From RUG472 sp045224495 (lineage in GTDB: Bacteria; Bacillota; Clostridia; Christensenellales; CAG-138), in NCBI GenBank assembly GCA_045224495.1, contig JBGVAK010000150.1, positions 1-36,730 on the forward strand: a stretch of 36,730 nucleotides of DNA. Reading direction: 5' to 3'. Below the pieces are notes generated by a model. It did no database searches. It had not been told where the DNA came from and saw nothing but the letters and a program-made list of their open reading frames with translations. This document shows positions 31,737-36,730 of the stretch, one piece after another. How positions within the stretch are numbered: the first letter of the stretch is position 1; each line of letters starts with the position of its first letter. The translations under genes were made by a program, and so were the position numbers.

Positions 31737-31840
31737 GGAGCATAGGAGAGTCTCACACTCGCCTGCGGGCTCGCTCAGGGCATGGCTCTTGGATGCCACT
31801 GGCACCCAATTCACTCCCATGCCCAGTTCGACTCTCCTTT
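31737..31840 (-). repeat. RNA-tail palindromic element, tRNA-Ala copy
   Basis: Read on minus, the 47-nt core differs from the tmRNA copy at only two positions (joint GAGTGAA, and a G-T pair in helix 2): helix 1 at 31824-31817/31785-31778, helix 2 at 31809-31801/31797-31789. The left arm AGGAGAGTCGAACT is the reverse complement of the tRNA-Ala 3' region. The right arm, on plus GGAGCATAGGAGAGTC (31737-31752), is a 16-bp exact copy of the tRNA-Ala 3' end (31886-31901), 149 bp away. Confidence 0.85.
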
Positions 31841-31848
31841 TCCAATGT

Positions 31849-31873
31849 AAAAAAACACCGCCGGATGGCGGTG
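31849..31873 (-). terminator. Terminator of tRNA-Ala
   Basis: On minus, CACCGCC-ATCC-GGCGGTG followed by seven T. Confidence 0.92.
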
Positions 31874-31881
31874 ATTTTTTG

Positions 31882-31957
31882 TGGTGGAGCATAGGAGAGT
31901 CGAACTCCTGGCCTCCACAATGCCATTGTGGCGCGCTACCAACTGCGCTAATGCCCC
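31882..31957 (-). tRNA. tRNA-Ala (anticodon GGC)
   Basis: 76 nt with encoded CCA. On minus the acceptor GGGGCAT pairs with ATGCTCC (one G-T pair). The anticodon stem CCACA/TGTGG encloses loop ATGGCAT, anticodon GGC. The T-arm AGGAG-TTCGACT-CTCCT is perfect apart from a terminal pair. A consensus promoter lies upstream, and a terminator plus palindromic element downstream. Confidence 0.95.
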
Positions 31958-31971
31958 TCGCAACGTTGCAT

Positions 31972-32000
31972 ATTATAACCGGTGTCTTTCGATTTGTAAA
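31972..32000 (-). promoter_or_regulatory. Promoter of tRNA-Ala
   Basis: On minus, TTTACA (32000-31995), a 17-nt spacer and TATAAT (31977-31972), 15 bases from the tRNA 5' end. Confidence 0.85.
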
Positions 32001-32066
32001 GGGGTATTTTAAAAATTTTTAGGGAGGGCCCATTGTAACAGGATTTTGAACAATCCGTGTATGCCT

Positions 32067-32096
32067 TTGCAGAACCTGTCGAACCTGTGCTATAAT
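32067..32096 (+). promoter_or_regulatory. Promoter of the PBP1A gene
   Basis: TTGCAG (32067-32072), an 18-nt spacer and TATAAT (32091-32096). The start codon is 16 bases further on, so the leader is very short. Confidence 0.65.
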
Positions 32097-32112
32097 CCTG
32101 TGCGGAGGACAT

Positions 32113-34812
32113 ATGGCAAGACCGAACGCAAAAAACAGAAGGGGTGGAGCCGCCACTCAGCAGACCCTGTCCGGGCCCCATCGGCCTGTGTCAGGCGGTC
32201 CCTTGACGCGGGACGAACGCAAGCGGCCGTTCCTTTTAGAGGTGCTCTTCAACGCCCTAAAGCTGTTGCTGTTCGCCCTGATCGTCATGGGCTTCGGCGG
32301 CTTGGGCCTCGTATACGGCGTAGGGAAGGCCTATGTGGGGTCCACGCCCATGTTGGAGGTGTCCCAGCTCACCAGGAGCGATCGCACCAGCTATCTTTAC
32401 GATATGAACGGGAACGAGATCACCAATCTGACCTCCATGGAGTATCGGGATTGGGCGGACTTCAATGAGATCCCCGACATCCTGAAAAACGCCTTCGTAT
32501 CCATCGAGGACGTCCGCTTCTACAAGCATCAGGGCGTGGACTTCAAGCGCGTCTTCTCCGCGGCGCTGGAGATTTTGGGCAACAGCAACTCCTCCGGCGG
32601 CAGTACCATCACCCAGCAGCTCATCAAAAACAAAATCTTAGGCTCCCAGCGCACTTACAAGCGAAAGATGCAGGAGGCGTATCTCGCCATCCAGCTGGAG
32701 AAAGTGGTGGACAAGGACCAGATCCTGGAGGCGTACCTCAACGACATCTATCTGGGCGGCTCCAATTACGGCGTGAAGGCGGCCGCCAAGGATTACTTCG
32801 GCAAGGAGCTTTCGGAGCTGACCGTGCGGGAGTGCGCGCTCCTGGCAGGTCTTACCCAGAGCCCATACTATTACAACCCCCGGCAGAACATGTACTATCG
32901 GGAGGGCGCTCCCTATTTTCGCACCGTCAACCGGACCAATACGGTCCTGGAGCGCATGTATCAAAACGGATATATCACCCGGGATCAATATCTTTCTGCC
33001 ATGGAGGAGCAGGAAAACATCCTGCCCGTCAGCAAGAACGCCAAGATGTACGATATGGCCTACTTCGTGGAGTATGCCATCTCCGACGTGATCTCCCACT
33101 GGATGGCTCAGGATGGGGTGCAGGACACTGCCGCCAATCGGGCCTATTACGAGAACATGCTGCGGACCGGCGGGTACAAGATCTACACCACGGTGGATCC
33201 CAACGTGCAGAATACGGTCCAGGAGACGCTGTCCTCCTGGAACGGATATCCGGAACTGGCGGACAGCAGCGCCGCCACGCTGACGGAGGAGATCTCTGAG
33301 ACCGTCACCATCCAGACCGTGGAACCTCAGGCCGCCGCCGTGGTCATCGATCAGGCCAACGGGTACCTGAGAGCCATCGTCGGCGGGCGAGACGAGCCCC
33401 TCATCCGCAAAGGATTCAATCGGGCGTCCCAGAGCTACACGGAGGTGGGCTCCTGTATCAAGCCCCTGGCGGTGTACGGGCCGGCTCTCGATAAAGGCAT
33501 GTCGCCTGCGTCCGTGGTCATCAACGCCGAGGGCACCATCGCCGGGTGGGGCACGGAGAAAGGATATCCCGGCGGCGGACTTACCTCCAGCCGCAACTAC
33601 GGGTTCGTCACTTTGCGGACAGGCCTTGCCCAGTCCCTCAACGTGGTCGCCGCCCGAGTCCTCATGGAGGACGTGGGCATCGCCGCGGCCGCCGAGTATA
33701 TGGAGCGGTTCGGCATCCCGGCCTCCCAGCTCAATCTGGACGGTCCGGGCCTTGCTTTAGGCACCTCCGGCATCACGCCCATCCAGATGTGCGCCGCCTA
33801 TGCAGCCATCGCCAACAACGGCTATTACTGGCAGCCCATCTCCTTTACCCGGGTAGAGGACGAGGACGGCCGCGTGATCCTGGATTCGGACGTGATCCGC
33901 AACGGCGCCAGACGGGTATTTCAGCAGACCAGCACCGCCTACCAGTTGGTCGACATCCTGACGGACGCCGTCAAGAGCGGTACCGGCAAGCTGGCCCGCA
34001 TGGACAACCATACAGTAGCGGGGAAGACGGGCACCAACTCCAAGTATTCCAGCGTGTACTTCGCCGGTATGACCTGCGACTATACGGCTGTGGTCTATAT
34101 CGGCCACGATCTGCCCAGCAACAAGCTGAAGACTGGCTCCACCGGCGGCGACTATGCGGCGGCCCTCTGGAAGGCATTCATGGAGAAGCTCATGGAAGGA
34201 CACCCGGATCGGCCCATCATCAACGAGAACACCACCATGCTAGGCATGGTCCAGCGGACCGTCTGTCCTGTATCCGGGAAGCTGGCGGCCCCGGGCTGCA
34301 TTCAGTATCAGGGGAACGGGAAAAAGTTCAACCTGGTCACCGATTGGTACGACTACGATTCCGTGCCCACGGACTACTGCGACATGCACGTGACCGTCAG
34401 CATCTGCCGGGACAGCAACTGCCGCGCCAGCGCCTCCTGCGATCCCAAGGCGGTGGAGGACATGACCTACGTACTGATACGGCCTGATTCCATGTTCTTC
34501 GATCTGTCGGACGAGGTCCTTGAGAAGGTGTTCGGGGACACCTACGTGCGCACGGACAAGACCACCGAAGCCTTCATCAACAGCCTGCCGGTGTGCAATC
34601 TGGCGGAGAATCTGTCCGCGGCCAAGAGCAACCGGGATGCGCTGGTCATCGAAGCCACCTACTTCCTGTCCACCGCCGAAGACCTTACCGACGAGGAGTG
34701 GACGGAGCTTTCGGACCTGATCAGCCAGGCCGCCGCAGCCAGTTCCACCGCCGATATAGAGGAGGCCACCGCCGTGCTGCGACAGGCCTACGACCGCTTG
34801 CGCGGCAATTAG
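32113..34812 (+). CDS. Class A penicillin-binding protein (transglycosylase/transpeptidase)
   Basis: 899 residues. It polymerises and cross-links peptidoglycan outside the membrane. A basic cytoplasmic tail (1-40) and one membrane helix (about 46-70) precede the GT51 glycosyltransferase domain, with catalytic E132 (SIEDVRFYKHQG) and GGSTITQQL (162-170). The transpeptidase domain has SxxK at S447-K450 (GSCIKPL), SxN at S508-N510 (AQSLN) and KTGT from K638. A Cys-containing C-terminal extension (about 700-899) has no recognised motif and ends in helical Ala/Glu-rich repeats. GGAGG precedes the start. The neighbouring two-component system may regulate cell-wall genes, which is inference. Confidence 0.95.
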   Translation: MARPNAKNRRGGAATQQTLSGPHRPVSGGPLTRDERKRPFLLEVLFNALKLLLFALIVMGFGGLGLVYGVGKAYVGSTPMLEVSQLTRSDRTSYLYDMNGNEITNLTSMEYRDWADFNEIPDILKNAFVSIEDVRFYKHQGVDFKRVFSAALEILGNSNSSGGSTITQQLIKNKILGSQRTYKRKMQEAYLAIQLEKVVDKDQILEAYLNDIYLGGSNYGVKAAAKDYFGKELSELTVRECALLAGLTQSPYYYNPRQNMYYREGAPYFRTVNRTNTVLERMYQNGYITRDQYLSAMEEQENILPVSKNAKMYDMAYFVEYAISDVISHWMAQDGVQDTAANRAYYENMLRTGGYKIYTTVDPNVQNTVQETLSSWNGYPELADSSAATLTEEISETVTIQTVEPQAAAVVIDQANGYLRAIVGGRDEPLIRKGFNRASQSYTEVGSCIKPLAVYGPALDKGMSPASVVINAEGTIAGWGTEKGYPGGGLTSSRNYGFVTLRTGLAQSLNVVAARVLMEDVGIAAAAEYMERFGIPASQLNLDGPGLALGTSGITPIQMCAAYAAIANNGYYWQPISFTRVEDEDGRVILDSDVIRNGARRVFQQTSTAYQLVDILTDAVKSGTGKLARMDNHTVAGKTGTNSKYSSVYFAGMTCDYTAVVYIGHDLPSNKLKTGSTGGDYAAALWKAFMEKLMEGHPDRPIINENTTMLGMVQRTVCPVSGKLAAPGCIQYQGNGKKFNLVTDWYDYDSVPTDYCDMHVTVSICRDSNCRASASCDPKAVEDMTYVLIRPDSMFFDLSDEVLEKVFGDTYVRTDKTTEAFINSLPVCNLAENLSAAKSNRDALVIEATYFLSTAEDLTDEEWTELSDLISQAAAASSTADIEEATAVLRQAYDRLRGN

Positions 34813-34885
34813 TGTCGAAGAATGTGGCAAGGATGCGAACGGTTTGCGTAAAAAAGCGGTTCCTTCTTCCCATTTTTTTCAAGTA

Positions 34886-34894
34886 TGCTATAAT
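34886..34894 (+). promoter_or_regulatory. Extended -10 promoter of the two-component genes
   Basis: ATGCTATAAT contains TG one base before a perfect TATAAT (34889-34894). No good -35 box is seen. The start codon lies 30 bases downstream, after GGAGG. Confidence 0.55.
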
Positions 34895-34924
34895 ATGTGT
34901 TGAAAAAGCAGTAGGAGGCTTTCT

Positions 34925-35614
34925 ATGGATACGAAGATTCTGATCGCAGACGATGATCCCATCGTACACGAGTCGTTGAAAATATATCTGGAGGCGGAGG
35001 GGTTCAAGACCGTAGACTGCTATGACGGCATCTCCGCCGTGGCCGCCGCGGACAGCACCGTTTCCCTGTGCGTCCTGGATATCATGATGCCCGGCAAGTC
35101 CGGCATCGACGTCTGCCGCGACATCCGCAAGACCAGCCAGGTCCCCATCGTCATGCTCACCGCCAAGGGCGAGGAAGTGGACAAGATCGTGGGGCTGGAG
35201 CTGGGCGCGGACGACTATATCGTCAAGCCCTTCAGTCCCCGTGAGGTGGTGGCCCGCATCAAGGCCATCCTGCGCCGGACCGAAAACCACGCGGCGGGGG
35301 AGGACTCGGGTAAGAACGTGATCCAGCACAACGGGCTCATGATCGACCTCAACAGCTATACGGTGCTTTTGCGGGGCGAACCCGTCATCTGCACGCCCAA
35401 AGAGATCGAGATCCTGTTCCTGTTGGCCTCCAATCCCGGCCACGTGTTCACTCGCGATACTCTGCTGTCCAAGGTATGGGGCTACGACTTTGCGGGTGAG
35501 ACCCGGACGGTGGACACCCATATCAAGCGCCTTCGGGCCAAACTGGACTCCACGGGCCTGGGATGGAGCATCAAGACCATCTACGGCGTCGGATACAAGT
35601 TCGAGCTGGAATGA
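34925..35614 (+). CDS. OmpR/PhoB-type response regulator
   Basis: 229 residues. The receiver domain (1-120) has the acidic pair D10/D11, phosphoacceptor D52 (CVLDIMMPG), T79 region (MLTAKG) and K101-P102 (YIVKPFSP). The C-terminal winged-helix domain (about 132-228) has the recognition region RTVDTHIKRLRAKL and the terminal hairpin YGVGYKFELE. It is a DNA-binding regulator activated by the downstream kinase. The set-up resembles PhoP/WalR systems, but target genes cannot be told. The kinase starts six bases after its stop. Confidence 0.95.
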   Translation: MDTKILIADDDPIVHESLKIYLEAEGFKTVDCYDGISAVAAADSTVSLCVLDIMMPGKSGIDVCRDIRKTSQVPIVMLTAKGEEVDKIVGLELGADDYIVKPFSPREVVARIKAILRRTENHAAGEDSGKNVIQHNGLMIDLNSYTVLLRGEPVICTPKEIEILFLLASNPGHVFTRDTLLSKVWGYDFAGETRTVDTHIKRLRAKLDSTGLGWSIKTIYGVGYKFELE

Positions 35615-35620
35615 CCTGAG

Positions 35621-36730
35621 ATGAAGGGCGTATTGTTCCGCAGAACACTGGCATTATTCGTTCTCGTGCTGCTCCTGGCTGACATAGCGCTGCTGGGAGC
35701 CTATTCCTATTTCGGCCGGAAGACCTATATCGAGCTGGAGCTGGACTCCCTGGACTCCGTCATGGATTCCGCCAAGGGCATTTACGAGGTGCGGGACGAC
35801 ATGTTCTCCAGCCGCAACTCCTTCCCCAAGTCCCTGGGCTTTTTGAGCAGCACGGCGGACGTAAAGTATTATTATTTTTATTACACCGTCAGCGGCATCG
35901 AAGCCGTCACCAACATCGCCGAATACAACAACGCCTTTATCCAAACCGTCCAGTTCGATATCCTGGAGGGACAGCAGATCCGCAAGAAGGACCTGCAGCT
36001 CACCAGCCATACCAACGCCATCGCCGTGGGCGAACCCCTGTACGGCAGTGACGATACCATCGAGGGCGGCCTCATCTTCGTGCGGGAGATCCAGCATATC
36101 GACGCCGCCTTCGGGAAGCTGAACTACGCTCTGCGCATCCTGGGCATCGGCATCGTGCCGGTGCTGCTTATCATCGCCCTGGCCAGCATCCGCCAGATCA
36201 ACAAGCCTATCACCGAAATGACCAAGGTGGCCATCGAGCTCACCAACGGCAACTACAGCGTTCGCGCCAACGAAAACGTCCATGGGGAGATCGGCATCTT
36301 CGCCCGGGCCATGAACCGCATGAGCGACACCATCTCTCAGACCATCTACCAGCTGGACAGTGAAAAGCGGCAGCTGTGGTATATCCTCTCCAGTTTCACC
36401 GACGGCGTAGCGGCTCTGGACAATACCGGTAACCTGACCCATTACAACCCGGCCCTCATGAAGATGTTCGGCGCCGTAGACGTGAAGACGCCCCACGATC
36501 TCATCCCCGACAACGAGATCTGGGAGGCTTTCCGTCAGGTTTTGGAGACCCGGGAATCCAGCACCCTGCGCTACACGCTGCCCGGCGAAAAGTACCTTTG
36601 GATCTCCATCGTGCCGGTCATGGGGGAGAACGACACCTGCACCGGCGTGGTGGGCCTCTTCAAGGACGTGACGGAGATCGAGAACCTGGAGAAGATGCGG
36701 CGGGACTACATCGCCAACATCTCCCACGAG
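35621..36730 (+). CDS. Sensor histidine kinase, 3' end outside the window
   Basis: The frame from ATG 35621 is open for 370 codons to the last base. Membrane helix 1 (about residues 9-29) and helix 2 (about 174-194) flank an extracytoplasmic sensor domain of about 145 residues. A HAMP linker follows (about 195-248, with INKPITEMTKVAIELTNGNY), then a PAS domain (about 255-350, with LWYILSSFTDGVAALDNTG and DVTEIENLEKMRRDYI). The window ends in the HisKA H-box, NISHE, so the phosphoacceptor His is residue 369 and the ATPase domain is missing. The layout of two helices, HAMP, PAS and HisKA is that of PhoR/WalK kinases. The start follows the regulator by six bases. Confidence 0.9.
   Translation, partial: MKGVLFRRTLALFVLVLLLADIALLGAYSYFGRKTYIELELDSLDSVMDSAKGIYEVRDDMFSSRNSFPKSLGFLSSTADVKYYYFYYTVSGIEAVTNIAEYNNAFIQTVQFDILEGQQIRKKDLQLTSHTNAIAVGEPLYGSDDTIEGGLIFVREIQHIDAAFGKLNYALRILGIGIVPVLLIIALASIRQINKPITEMTKVAIELTNGNYSVRANENVHGEIGIFARAMNRMSDTISQTIYQLDSEKRQLWYILSSFTDGVAALDNTGNLTHYNPALMKMFGAVDVKTPHDLIPDNEIWEAFRQVLETRESSTLRYTLPGEKYLWISIVPVMGENDTCTGVVGLFKDVTEIENLEKMRRDYIANISHE

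Noticed and set aside
15043..31840. Insertion sequence or CRISPR explanation for the palindromic elements
   Set aside because: No transposase is encoded in or near any copy, and there are only three dispersed copies in two orientations with no regular spacers.

Overview
The window is about 36.7 kb of GC-rich, gene-dense bacterial chromosome. Strong AGGAGG-type ribosome binding sites, extended -10 promoters (TGnTATACT or TGnTATAAT), several lipoprotein genes, a secG-smpB-ssrA block, a class A penicillin-binding protein and anaerobic purine-catabolism genes point to a GC-rich member of the Clostridia (Bacillota), probably a gut-type anaerobe. That placement is inference from gene content; there is no rRNA here. 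I see no prophage, transposase or CRISPR array.

Layout. 1-2.5 kb: tRNA-Leu, then on the minus strand carbamate kinase (arcC) followed by an aspartate-type aminotransferase. 2.6-7.1 kb: a divergent Lgt-like membrane protein, a small lipoprotein, an AllH/DUF2877-like protein, a lipoprotein with three lamin-tail domains and a small membrane protein. 7.2-13.8 kb: ruvC-ruvA-ruvB, a coiled-coil protein, then pgk-tpiA-gpmI. 13.8-15.0 kb: secG, smpB and tmRNA. 15.2-17 kb: a GNAT acetyltransferase and an ADP-ribosylglycohydrolase. 17-25.8 kb: two divergent purine-catabolism operons, ade-xdhA-xdhB-xdhC on minus and hydA-mocA-guaD on plus. 25.8-32 kb: a membrane ORF, tRNA-Val and tRNA-Gln, two paralogous large lipoproteins, MTA/SAH nucleosidase, flavodoxin and tRNA-Ala. 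32-36.7 kb: PBP1A, an OmpR-type response regulator and its sensor kinase, which runs off the window at the H-box.

How genes work together. Guanine deaminase, adenine deaminase, the three-subunit molybdenum hydroxylase, a MocA-type cofactor cytidylyltransferase and a hydantoinase/dihydropyrimidinase form one purine salvage or fermentation module. Carbamate kinase and the AllH-like protein about 15 kb away could belong to the energy-yielding end of such a pathway, through carbamoyl phosphate, but they are not adjacent to it.

The most unusual signal is a family of palindromic elements (copies at 15043-15151, 26817-26917 and 31737-31840) placed directly after the terminators of tmRNA, tRNA-Gln and tRNA-Ala. 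All share a 47-nt two-helix core of identical geometry (8+7+9+3+9+3+8). Between the tmRNA copy and the tRNA-Gln copy, nine base pairs change in a compensatory way. The outer arms differ at each locus: the right arm is a direct copy, and the left arm a reverse complement, of the 3' end (T-loop to acceptor) of that particular upstream RNA gene. The design recalls the tRNA-tail repeats of the E. coli tyrT operon (rtT), but here the core is shared between unrelated RNA genes. A second repeat type, four consecutive small hairpins separated by TGAA, lies between the two paralogous lipoprotein genes.
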